This document shows, one piece after another, positions 51,136-61,143 of a stretch of 64,000 nucleotides of DNA. The notes beneath the pieces were generated by a model, which saw only the letters and a program-made list of their open reading frames with translations, did no database searches and was not told where the DNA came from. Origin of the DNA: Prunus persica (Eukaryota; Streptophyta; Magnoliopsida; Rosales; Rosaceae); contig NC_034016.1 of the NCBI RefSeq assembly GCF_000346465.2, forward strand, positions 3,895,471-3,959,470. Reading direction: 5' to 3'. A program made the position numbers and the translations under genes. The stretch's first letter is position 1; each line of letters starts with the position of its first letter.

Positions 51136-52258
51136 CGTTAAGCTATATGATGCTTCCACTTCACCAGTATTCGTTGTTGTGATTGTCGCAGTTCCAAATT
51201 GAGTAAGGGCCTCAAAGGTTGGGCCATTGATACTTACCATTTTCCCAGGACTCCTACAAATGCATATAACAGCTTCAGCATTAAGTGAAACTTCACGAGG
51301 ACCAAAAAGTTATACAAAGCTTAAAAATATTGGTTATTTGGTTCTAGACGTTCGAAGTGAAGAAAAACTTTAATTATTGCACTAAGGGGAAAGGGCCTTT
51401 TTTATAGAGAGAGTAAGGTTGGCGGAGATTGAGGCTTCTCAGCCACAGGAATAGGGGACAAATAACTACTAAATTTAAAAAGTTTAAGGTGTTAGAGAAT
51501 GGACCAACAATGCATATCAAGTGAACACCCTCCCTCACATGCAGCCCCATCATGTACGTGGAGAGGCAAAGAGTTGATGATAGTGAGACACATAAAGGTG
51601 CCTCCCTCAGAACCTCTGGCAAACAGAGATAAGATACAATGTTTACAACTACTTCCATCTGTGCTTATTTCCATCAATTACATGAGTGACTTGGCTTAAC
51701 TGCAGTTTTCAGCATATCAGTCATGACTTAGCTTAGAAAAATAAAATATAAAAAGGAGCAATGGCATCTTTGGTTTCCAAGTTCATCTCAACTTAACAAA
51801 TAAATTCCTGAAAATCAAATCAGTAAGAGTGCTTAAGGAAATAATTAAAAACCTTAAAAATGAATAGCCCATACATGAAACAGTTATTTCAAATGTGCTC
51901 AAGCATACTCATTGTAGGGAGTCGATGTTCAGGGCTTTTGATCAATACAAAAACCTTTTAAAATATGTCAAATACAGTAGCCCAAAAATACTAACCTTTG
52001 GTAGACATATTCTACATCATCAGCACTCAGTTCTATCATGAGATTAGTATTAATAACTTCAGTGACTCCTATGGATAACGAATGAGTTCCTGCATTCTGC
52101 ATCCAATCAGAAATGATAAATAAATCCCGGCAATAGATATCATTGTGAATGTACTTATAAAATTTCTGAGACATAACTGGATGCTGGTTTATCCTTTCAA
52201 ACCTTCCCTCCACACCATAAAGTGGCAACTGATTCCCTTCAATTCGGTTCTGGTCAGC
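51136..52258 (-). pseudogene. HAP2: HAP2 middle exon block (three exons)
   Basis: Exons 52258-52178 (27 codons, ADQNRIEGNQ...INQHP), 52096-51996 (NAGTHSLSIGVTEVINTN...VYQ) and 51253-51136 ([20 protein letters not shown]...SYSLT). The first two are joined by a 81-bp GT-AG intron with correct phase. The third should end after ACG at 51136, but the next minus-strand bases are ATAC, part of the TE1 target duplication, so the normal GT donor is missing. Without splicing the frame runs into the TE1 LTR for about 50 more codons and stops. Confidence 0.85.
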
Positions 52259-52495
52259 CTGTCAGAAAGAATAAACTTTTTCCTCAGTTTTCACATCAAC
52301 TATAAAATAACCATGCACCAAGTAGAAAACAACCACAGTCCTCTGAAATATCTCATTGTACAAAAGGAAAGACACTCCTGCCTTTCTACCAACGATATAT
52401 GATAGCAAATATGGAACTTTCAGAATACCAATGTCAGCAATGCGTAACTATAGCAATACATTCAACAAAAATTGGAAAACACCAAAAATGAGAAG

Positions 52496-53048
52496 TGTGG
52501 GAACCTAATTAAACCAAAACCCTAGGTCAATTAATTAGGCCAATCAATTTGGGAATTATTTGACCTAATTAGGAGTTACCTAACCTAATTGGGAATTACC
52601 TAATCAAATTGGGGGTTACTTGATCCCCAATTTAATTAGGGATTCGGTTCATCCATAATCCCTAAATGCACCAACCCCACCAACCACACCAATCACACCA
52701 ACTACACCAACCCCACCTACCTCTCCAAAGGCCACTATAAATACCTGGTTACGCACAAGGATGAGGTACGTCTAAATTCCTACTAAAACTCTGCAGAAAT
52801 TATTTCTCAAAAACCCTAGCCACCTCCTCTCTTTCTCTCTCTCACACAAGGCTCCGGCCACCACACACGGCTCCGGCCACCCGGTTTTCCTTGAATTACC
52901 CTACCTAACTTAGGCATCGGAGGGCCTTTGGCCAACACCCCCCGGGTGTGGTCCTTTTACTCCGATCTGTTTTGCAGGGAGAAAGAGAGGCAGAGAAGAC
53001 GAAGGAATCTTGAGCGAATATTCTCCCGTGAGATTATTTGCACAAACA
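52496..53048 (+). repeat. TE2 left LTR
   Basis: Starts TGTGGGAACC and ends TTTGCACAAACA. The right 300 bp are very close to the TE1 LTR; the left part differs, with a run of CCAACCACACC-type repeats at about 52670-52720. TATA box TATAAATA at 52736-52743. The primer-site-like TTGGTGCTTTCATTGAGAGC follows, as in TE1. Confidence 0.92.
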
Positions 53049-53123
53049 AATTGGTGCTTTCATTGAGAGCACGAGATATATTCAAAGCGTGCTCAAGATC
53101 CATCTTTCACACATTTTTTAACC

Positions 53124-56100
53124 ATGGTTGATACAAGACGTACGAAGAGTAACGCCACCAAGATGGGCCCATCTCATGGTTTCGTGGTGGAAACCTCAAT
53201 GCAACCGCACGGAATCGTGGCTGCCAACGCCTTGCAGTCGTCCTCCAGTGCTTTGCAGCCACATTCAGCTGCTGGAATTGCAGAACAGCCGCCACATGAC
53301 CCCGGGACCTCCACAGCCTTGCAGTTGCCAGCGCCGATTACAGGAGCTGCTCTGCCCCGCTGTCCTGCCGTCGTAGTACAGCAGCAGCCACACCACTCAA
53401 CTACCGGATTTGCTGCTCAGCCCCATGGCTACTCCGACGTCATCCCAGTCTCGTTGCAGATCCATTCTCTCCCTCCTCTGCAATCACACTTGACTTATGC
53501 ACCTGTGTACGCGTCTAATGGAGCCCTAGCCCATATGCCGTTTGGCCCGATGCACAACGCTCTACTTGACCCGCGCAGTCAGGTGGACCTTAACTCAGGG
53601 GTTGATCAACTCACACAGAAGGTCGATGATCAGAACAACATGATTGGACAGCTACTCAGGCAGATCAACTTGAATCAAGGCCCTAACCTTGGACCCCGTG
53701 ACGAGGAGATGAGGGCACACCAGTATGTCGGTGAGCAGTTCGAGAGGTCCCAAGCTGGTCAGACAAGGGCAAACCGGCAGAGGAGAGATCGAGATCGAGA
53801 TCGAGTAGATGAGACGCAGACAGCCGCGAGCCGTACTCTGAGCCGTTCGGGGCTAGAACCAAGGACCAATGTGCTCGAGAGACTAGGCCCACAGACTAAT
53901 GTCCACGCCCGCTTAGGCCCACAATCCAATGTCCACGCCCGCTTGGGGCCACAAGGAGCTCGAGTTCGTGAGCAGTCGCGTGACGAGCGCAACGACCGAC
54001 GCCCACCAACTCGTTCGAGGGCCAACGCACGGTGGCAAGCTGTAGAAGAATCCTCACAAGCTCAACCTCCTAATCTGCCCCATGGGCAGGGCACCCAAGG
54101 GGATCGACCCTTGGGAACCGAGGAAGGAGTTAGCCAGTCACGCTCGAGACACCAAAGACGTCGACCTGAGCGACCCTCCTTGCAGGCAGAAGATGATGAT
54201 CGACGCCCACCAACCTGCTCGAGGACCAACACGAGGCGACAAGATGTAGAGGAATCCTCACAAGCTCAATCTCCTAATCTACCCTACGGGCAGAACACCC
54301 AAGGGGATCGATCCTTGGGAACCGAGGAAGAAGTTAGCCGGTCACGCTCGAGACGCCGAAGACGTCAGCCCGAGACTCCAGTCCTGCGAGCAGAGGACGT
54401 CGAGAAGCTAGTGAATGACCGACTCCAAGCTCTCCAACTTAAAGGAAGCACGGAAGAAGCCCTGCACAAGGAAATTGATCGAGTTGACTGCTCGCCCTTT
54501 ACTGACAAAGTGGAACGAGCTCCTCCACCGAAGCGGTTCACAACGCCATCCATCACTCCATTCAAGGGAGACTCTGACCCTGAGAGCCATTTGAGGCACT
54601 TCAAGAGCGCCATGATCCTGTACAAGGCAGACGATGCCCTGATGTGCAAAGTGTTCGCGATGACCCTGCGAGGAGCAGCTCAAGACTGGTTCCACACTCT
54701 ACCGTCCGCGTCGATAGGAAACTTCAAGGAGTTGGCCTTCATCTTCACAAAGGAGTACACCTCCTACAAGACGGTCAGAAAGCATGCAGACCATCTGTTC
54801 AACCTGCGCAAGAAGCCAGACGAGTCTCTACGAGACTACCTGAGACGGTTTAAGGCTGAAAAGGCTAACATCATAGGATGCAATGACCAAGTTGCATCCT
54901 CAGCTTTCAAGAAGGGCTTGCCAACCGAGCACGAGCTATACCGGGAACTGGCCATAACACCAAGTCAAACCTTGGCAGAAGTGTTCGCGACGGCAGAACG
55001 CTACGCACTTTGGGACGATGATCGAATCGCCGCAAAGAAAGCCAGCAAGCAAGTTGATCACCCGACGAAGCAGGCAAGCCAAAAGAGCAACCAGTTCGAG
55101 CAAAAAGCCCGAGATAAGCGCAGATCGCGGCCCCGAGAGGGAAGCTCAGAAACAGGGACCTTCACTGAGTTCGCTATCCCAATTCATCAGATCCTGGCTC
55201 AAGTGAAAGACAAGCCGCGGGTGAGGAGACCGCCACCCATGAAGGGAGACCCCTCTAAGAGGGACACCAGTAAATACTGCGCATTCCACGGGGAGCACGG
55301 ACATTACACCAACAACTGCAATGCTTGGAAAAGGCATCTTGAGGAGCTGGTCAGAGAAGGTCATTGCACAGAATTCGTCGCAAAGAAGGCCATTCAGCAG
55401 ATCGAGGATCGTGATGCGGCTGCCAAGGAGCCTCCCCAAAAGGTCATTCGAATCAACACCATTCTAGCTGACTCCCGGGAGTCTGGGCTGACCACCAAGG
55501 AGCGCAAGAGGAAGATCGCGCAGGCGACTTATGTCTCCCAAGTTACAACAGGAGTACCAGTTATCGTGGATACGCCCATCATTGGTTTCCAGAAGAAAGA
55601 CTTGATCGGGCTTGACCTGCCGCATAATGACGCCCTAGTCATCTGCATCCAGATTGAACAAGCTGTGATCGAGCGAATTCATGTGGATGAGGGCAGCGCA
55701 GCTAACATCCTGCAACTATCTGTCATCCAACAGATGGGATTGGAGCCCAAGATTAGCAAACTTGCCAGGTCGCTTACCGGCTTCAATGGGGCCACATCAA
55801 TCACTATTGGAACGATCGACCTTGACGTCCACTCACCCCCAGTGCTCTGCTCGCAAACCTTCATGGTCATCAACGAGATCTCCCCCTACAATGGAATATT
55901 GGGCCGACCGTGGATCAGCAAGATCGAGGCCATCACATCTGCTATGCACCAGAAGATTCGATACCCCATCCCTGGAGGCGAAATCGGGCAGATCAATAGT
56001 GACCAAGCCATAGCAAGAAGATGCACAGCCCAAGGGCTCAAGAAGAGCAAGCAGTTGCAGTTCACACCAGTAATGCAAGCTGCTAACGAGGCACGAAGCG

Positions 56101-56153
56101 TTCCCAGCAAACAAGCAAGCTCGAGCGAGAAGGGAGCTGTTACCCCACAATAG
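53124..56153 (+). CDS. TE2 gag-protease, intact 1,009 codons
   Basis: Encodes the structural gag polyprotein and aspartic protease of the element. ATG 53124 follows the LTR and primer site by about 75 bp. N-terminal 180 residues are Ala/Pro/Gln-rich. Residues about 290-430 are Arg/Ser-rich and contain a 68-residue tandem duplication. The gag core is at about 470-660 (HLRHFKSAMILYKADD, GAAQDWFHTL). A variant zinc knuckle, CAFHGEHGHYTNNC, lies near 718, with His where the second Cys usually stands. The protease has VDEGSAANIL near 853 and YNGILGRPW near 921. It ends at a TAG in the UAG CAA UUA context, in frame with pol. No premature stop, unlike TE1. Confidence 0.92.
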   Translation: MVDTRRTKSNATKMGPSHGFVVETSMQPHGIVAANALQSSSSALQPHSAAGIAEQPPHDPGTSTALQLPAPITGAALPRCPAVVVQQQPHHSTTGFAAQPHGYSDVIPVSLQIHSLPPLQSHLTYAPVYASNGALAHMPFGPMHNALLDPRSQVDLNSGVDQLTQKVDDQNNMIGQLLRQINLNQGPNLGPRDEEMRAHQYVGEQFERSQAGQTRANRQRRDRDRDRVDETQTAASRTLSRSGLEPRTNVLERLGPQTNVHARLGPQSNVHARLGPQGARVREQSRDERNDRRPPTRSRANARWQAVEESSQAQPPNLPHGQGTQGDRPLGTEEGVSQSRSRHQRRRPERPSLQAEDDDRRPPTCSRTNTRRQDVEESSQAQSPNLPYGQNTQGDRSLGTEEEVSRSRSRRRRRQPETPVLRAEDVEKLVNDRLQALQLKGSTEEALHKEIDRVDCSPFTDKVERAPPPKRFTTPSITPFKGDSDPESHLRHFKSAMILYKADDALMCKVFAMTLRGAAQDWFHTLPSASIGNFKELAFIFTKEYTSYKTVRKHADHLFNLRKKPDESLRDYLRRFKAEKANIIGCNDQVASSAFKKGLPTEHELYRELAITPSQTLAEVFATAERYALWDDDRIAAKKASKQVDHPTKQASQKSNQFEQKARDKRRSRPREGSSETGTFTEFAIPIHQILAQVKDKPRVRRPPPMKGDPSKRDTSKYCAFHGEHGHYTNNCNAWKRHLEELVREGHCTEFVAKKAIQQIEDRDAAAKEPPQKVIRINTILADSRESGLTTKERKRKIAQATYVSQVTTGVPVIVDTPIIGFQKKDLIGLDLPHNDALVICIQIEQAVIERIHVDEGSAANILQLSVIQQMGLEPKISKLARSLTGFNGATSITIGTIDLDVHSPPVLCSQTFMVINEISPYNGILGRPWISKIEAITSAMHQKIRYPIPGGEIGQINSDQAIARRCTAQGLKKSKQLQFTPVMQAANEARSVPSKQASSSEKGAVTPQ
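53997..54404 (+). repeat. 204-bp tandem duplication inside gag
   Basis: Two adjacent in-frame copies of about 68 codons, each with RRPPT-SR, SQAQ-PNLP-GQ, TQGDR-LGTEE and an Arg/Ser run. The TE1 gag has the same arrangement (about 40545-40950), so the duplication predates the split of the two copies. Confidence 0.75.
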
Positions 56154-56159
56154 CAATTA
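56151..56159 (+). promoter_or_regulatory. leaky-stop motif UAG CAA UUA, TE2
   Basis: CCA CAA TAG CAA TTA ATG: the gag-protease stop with the tobamovirus-type readthrough context, in frame with pol. It is the only stop in 4.5 kb of otherwise open frame in this copy. Confidence 0.8.
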
Positions 56160-57815
56160 ATGAGCCAGGATCAAGGCGAGGGAATCCGCCCGGAAGACTC
56201 CCCTGAAAAGGGTTGGAAGCCTGAGGATGACGTCGAGTTAGTACCCCCTGATCTTGGCCAGCCAGACAAAGAAGCGCAGATCGGCTCGTGCCAGAATCCA
56301 AACAAGAAGGATCGAGAGGAGGGAATCCGCCCAGAAGGCTCCCTTGAAGAAGGTTGGAAGCCTGAGGAAGACGTTGAGTTAGTACCCCTCGATCCTAACC
56401 AGCCAGACAAGAAAGCGAGGATCGGCTCGCGCCTAAGCCCAGATGAGAAGATGGAGTTGACCATCTTCCTCCAAAACAACAAAGACATGTTCGCGTGGTC
56501 ACCATCTGACATGCCCGGCATCGACCCAAACATCATCTGCCACCGCCTCCATGTCAACCCTGCCAGCAAGCCCGTGGTGCAGAAGAGACGTAACTTCGCT
56601 CCTCCCGAGCGAGTCGCGATCATTGAAGCCGAGATCGACAAGCTTCTAGCAGCCGGATTTATTGAAGAAGTCTCATACTCAGAATGGCTGGCCAACGTCG
56701 TTTTAGTGGCAAAACAAGAAAAGGGCAAATGGAGAGTGTGCGTCGATTATACCGACCTCAACAAAGCATGCCCTAAAGACAACTTCCCATTGCCGAGGAT
56801 CGACCAGCTCGTGGATTCAACTTCCGGCAACCAGCTGCTCAGCTTCATGGATGCCTACTCATGCTATAATCAAATTATGATGTACGACGATGACAAGGCA
56901 AAGACCTCTTTCATCATCGAGAGAGGGACCTACTGCTACAAGGTCATGCCCTTCGGGTTGCAGAACGCCGGAGCAACATACCAAAGGCTCGTGAATAAGA
57001 TTTTCAAGGAGCAGATCGGCAGAGCCATGGAAGTCTACGTGGATGATATGCTGGTCAAAGCCCCCAAGCGTGGAGACCACCTCAAAAACCTCACCGAGGC
57101 ATTCAGCCTGCTCCGCCAATACCGCATGAAGCTGAATCCAAGTAAATGCACGTTCGGTGTATCATCCGGCCGATTCCTGGGGTACTTAGCCACACAACGA
57201 GGTATCGAGACACACCCACGCCAAATTAAAGCCATCCTAGAGATGAAGTCACCTTCCACGGTGAAAGAAATACAAAGTCTGACGGGCAGAGCAGCAGCTC
57301 TCAACCGATTCCTCTCGAAATCTACCGACAAGTGCAGACCATTCTTTAAAGCTTTGAAGAAAGGGCAAAAAGACAAACGGGACGAGGAGTGCGAAGTAGC
57401 TTTCCAGAGTCTAAAGACCTACCTTACTTCACCTCCCTTGCTCTCGAAGCTAGTTCCTGGTGAAGACTTGTTCGTGTACCTTGCAATGTCCAACTTGGCC
57501 GTCAGCTCAGCTCTCATCCGAGAAGAACTTGGGGCCCGACATCCGATATTCTGTACGTCAAAAGCTCTCCTCGATGCAGAGACTCGCTACCCAAAATTGG
57601 AAAAGCTCATTTCGCAGCTTTCTCACAGAAACGAGGCAAGGGTCAAAGAAGATGAAGCCAAATTGGGAAGGCCCTTACATGATCAGCCGATCTGGGGGCA
57701 GAGGAAGTTACACCCTCGGCACTCTAGAAGGGAAGGAAATTCCAAGACAATGGAATGCCCACCACATTCGGAGATACTATCCGTGAAGCTCTTCGCTTAC
57801 CAGCTCGACTCCTAG
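56160..57815 (+). pseudogene. TE2 pol: RT intact, RNase H and integrase lost
   Basis: In frame with gag after the UAG. The first 95 residues are a tandem duplication of a 47-residue acidic block (EGIRPEDSPEKGWKPEDDVE and its copy EGIRPEGSLEEGWKPEEDVE). RT spans about residues 110-400 with WRVCVDYTDLNKACPKDNF and the catalytic YVDDML near 292. The start of RNase H (LFVYLAMSN...HPIFCTSKALL) is present. At about 57613 the sequence jumps to the last part of the integrase region, in another frame (NEARVKEDEAKLG). About 1.87 kb present in TE1 is missing. The product would be an RT without integrase. Confidence 0.88.
57613..57640 (+). other. deletion junction with inverted filler in TE2 pol
   Basis: TCGCAGCTTTCTC-CAGAAACG at the junction is the reverse complement of TE1 44119-44140 with one base changed; beyond it the sequence resumes at the equivalent of TE1 about 45984. 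So a 22-bp piece next to the left breakpoint was inverted when about 1.87 kb was lost. Confidence 0.8.
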
Positions 57816-57984
57816 CAGACGACGAGCCTCCCGTACTTCAATTGAAGACAAACTGCTTTCGATGTTGCCTATGTTGTTAATTTACTTCATTCAATAAAGC
57901 GATGTATTCACACCAACATCAATACAAGAGCAAGCTTTTCAATGAAGTACTTTTTCGAGCATTATGTCCCACAAACATATACAT

Positions 57985-59035
57985 GCAGGCGACGAGCCTT
58001 AACTCCATTGCAGACAAGCTGCTCCCCGGAGCACAAACTCAATGGAGTCTTTTTCAAGCGCTATGTCCCTGACATACGCACACAGGCGACAAGCCTTAAC
58101 TCCATTGCAGACAAGCTGCTCCCCGGAGCACAAACTCAATGGAGTCTTTTTCAAGCGCTATGTCCCTGACATACGCACACAGGCGACAAGCCTTAGCTCC
58201 ATTGCAGACAAGCTGCTCCCCGGAGCACAAACTCAATGGAGTCCTTTTCAAGCGCTATGTCCCCGACATACGCACGCAGGCGACAAAGCCTTAGCTCCAT
58301 TGCAGACAAGCTGCTCCCCGGAGCACAAACTCAATGGAGTCCTTTTCAAGCGCTATGTCCCTGACATACGCACACAGGCGACAAGCCTTAACTCCATTGC
58401 AGACAAGCTGCTCCCCGGAGCACAAACTCAATGGAGTCTTTTTCAAGCGCTATGTCCCTGACATACGCACACAGGCGACAAGCCTTAACTCCATTGCAGA
58501 CAAGCTGCTCCCCGGAGCACAAACTCAATGGAGTCTTTTTCAAGCGCTATGTCCCTGACATACGCACACAGGCGACAAGCCTTAGCTCCATTGCAGAGAA
58601 GCTGCTCCCCGGAGCACAAACTCAATGGAGTCCTTTTCAAGCGCTATGTCCCCGACATACGCACACAGGCGACAAAGCCTTAGCTCCATTGCAGACAAGC
58701 TGCTCCCCGGAGCACAAACTCAATGGAGTCCTTTTCAAGCGCTATGTCCCTGACATACGCACACAGGCGACAAGCCTTAACTCCATTGCAGACAAGCTGC
58801 TCCCCGGAGCACAAACTCAATGGAGTCTTTTTCAAGCGTTATATCCCTGACATACGCACACAGGCGACAAGCCTTAGCTCCATTGCAGACAAGCTGCTCC
58901 CCGGAGCACAAACTCAATGGAGTCCTTTTCAAGCGCTATGTCCCCGACATACGCATACAGGCGACGAGCCTTACCTCCATTGCAGACAAGCTGCTCCCCG
59001 GAGCACAAACTCAATGGAGTTCTTTTTCAAGCGCT
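57985..59035. repeat. TE2 tandem array, about 11 units of 97-98 bp
   Basis: Same unit as in TE1 but more copies and more uniform: neighbouring units often differ at one or two bases (TTAACTCC versus TTAGCTCC, CCCTGAC versus CCCCGAC). Spacing between units is 97 bp, or 98 where GACAAAGCC has an extra A. A higher-order pattern of three units is visible (58042-58334 resembles 58431-58723). Each unit has the CTCCATTG...CAATGGAG inverted pair. Confidence 0.92.
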
Positions 59036-59214
59036 ATGTCTTCTAAGTGCTATGTCTCCGGACACACACTTACAAAATACAATGAGAATTGAAGTTCGAA
59101 AGACAACTGAAAATTCCATAACAAAGCGGTCAATCAACCAAGTTCAACAAGAAGTAAGATGGTCAAACAAAGACCACTTATTGAAAGAAAATAACAAAGT
59201 TCAGCAGGTGACCC

Positions 59215-60890
59215 TTAGCCGGTCACATCCTCAACTGCACTGGCAACAGCCTCATTCTGCCCAACCGGCACAACTTGCTCAACCGCCTCGGCTGCCTGCT
59301 CCTTCGCATCCGCCTTAGCCTCATCAACTGACCCACCTTGGCGTTTGTCTTCCTCAATTGTAGCTTCATCTGCTATCTGCTCTTCAACTGTTTCTGCATC
59401 CATAGCATCCACCTGCCCACTCTGAGCGGGGGGCAGGTCAAGACCAGACTGCTCACCGTCATGATCTTTGAGGGGACAGCAAGGAGAAGTACCATTCTGG
59501 CAATCCAGGCCAAAGCGGCATGCTTACGTTCGAGGCAGAAGAAGGCTTCCTTGCGTTCGAGCAGGGTAGCCATAAGAGACTTGAGTTCACCATCCTTTTG
59601 GCCAACTGAACTCTTGAGCACGGACATACTTTCCTTCATCTCGGAAATCCTCGCATCATGGCGAATCCGCTCGTTCGAGAGCTTGTCAGTCAGGTCAGAA
59701 TTCTTCTTCACCAGTTCGTCGAGCAGGGCAGAAGAGGGGGCAACATTACGCGAGTTCCGCATGGCCCCAACAGCAAAAACCATTCCCTTTTGAAGGTGAT
59801 ACATGACAGCTTCTTCTTGCTTATCCAAGGGAAGGCTCGAGAAAGCACAAAGGTCACCAGCTCGATGCACGTGATCAGCTAGCTTAGCACAAGCAGACGG
59901 ACTTGACAGAAAGCCCGTTTTCAGCAGATCAGACACTGGCTCGCCCCTGGCAGAGCTATCACCAGTTCCCGGACCGGCAGTTCGTGTAATTGGAGGACTC
60001 TTCGCTCGAGCAGACGACTCTTTAGCTCTTTTAGCTGCAACTTGCAACATTGAGTCAGCCCTGCGCTTGACTGTTCGTGGCCCCGCAGATGAGTCGTGGT
60101 TGCTGGACAGAGGTACAGTCATCTCAGCTTGGTTCCCAGATTGGCACGGACGACCCAAACATTGCTTCCCAGCGGCTTCCTTGCATGGCAGATCACGGGT
60201 CTTAGGCAGTACGGGCAAAGACTTGAGCAGAATCTCCCGAACCTCCTGCATGCCGTTGGCCTTCTTGTTGTTCGCTGACGAGGCGTTTGATCCCAGCAGA
60301 CGAGGCAGGAGCAACTCCCATATGGGCCTTCTGAGCAGGCAAGACCTCTCTTGTAGAAGACTTGTTCGTGGCAAGAGAAGATCTCGGCTGCCTTCGCTGT
60401 GGAGACGTATCCACTGATCGTGAAACTACAGCTTCATCTCGAGCAGAGCTACTGCACGCTTTCCCACTATCGGGGGACTCAGTCGATGACTCCTCCCGCT
60501 TAACTGGCAAGTCACTTAGCTCCAAGTAGCGCGACTTCCACCTTTCAATATCTTCAGCAGGGGGCAGGCCACCGACTTCCTTCCGATGTTCGCTCAGCAG
60601 CCAGCGCCATTCACGAAACTTGGCGGGGATGCTCAAGGCTTGTCGAACCTTCGTCATGTCCGGGTCGAGAACGAGCTTCTTTTGGATGGCATCATCTGCA
60701 AGTATGAGACGAAAGTTAGTCAGACACAGCAAAGAATTCCATGGCAACAGTAGCAGATCAGAGGGATGCGACTTACCATCGCAGTAGGTGAGAGGAACGA
60801 GCGGACCGTCGCCAAACTCCCCTTCCCATCTGCCGCTAACCTCCAGCACATCCTTGCTCCGCACATGATCGCCTTGACTCATACTGATCC
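59215..60890 (-). pseudogene. TE2 antisense ORF, 5' truncated
   Basis: The C-terminal two thirds of the antisense gene described in TE1. It starts at the equivalent of SQGDHVRSKDVLEVSGRWEG near 60888; the N-terminal Transposase_28-like block, its ATG and upstream region are deleted. The intron at about 60781-60701 is kept. A frame change lies near 60290, and about 100 nt are missing near 59508 relative to TE1. The last 65 codons (59412-59215, ending VEDVTG) are open, without the stop seen in TE1. It cannot make the full product. Confidence 0.75.
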
Positions 60891-60892
60891 TA

Positions 60893-61143
60893 GTTTGTGG
60901 CACAAAAAGAAGAAGGAATTGAAGCAATTTGGATCAGCCACAAAAAAGATGATCCAAACTGCCACCTGCTCCAGCAGCAGATTGCGCACCTCCAGCCCAG
61001 TTACAGCTGGACAGCCCGAGTAAAAAGCCTCCTCCACGCAGGAGCCCAAGTCCACGAAGGAAGTCAGTTACAGCTGGACAGCCCAACGGATAATTTACAT
61101 CTCCTACATGCCACCACGCGCCATGCAGAAGCTAGGGGGCATT
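60893..61143. other. TE2 region between truncated antisense ORF and right LTR
   Basis: Short remnant of the region that in TE1 spans about 1.3 kb. Contains the block CAGTTACAGCTGGACAGCCC twice (about 61000 and 61064), then the polypurine tract. Confidence 0.6.

Noticed and set aside
51130..51140. AT-AC (U12-type) donor at the HAP2 exon end
   Set aside because: ATACCTTAT resembles but does not match ATATCCTT, and the next exon has a normal CAG acceptor, so a lost GT donor at the insertion site is simpler.
53124..56153. A host gene encoding a 1,009-residue protein
   Set aside because: Gag core, zinc knuckle and retroviral-type protease, between LTRs with a target duplication, show it is retrotransposon gag-protease.
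57985..59035. CRISPR-like array
   Set aside because: The whole 97-bp unit is repeated without unique spacers, in a plant retrotransposon.
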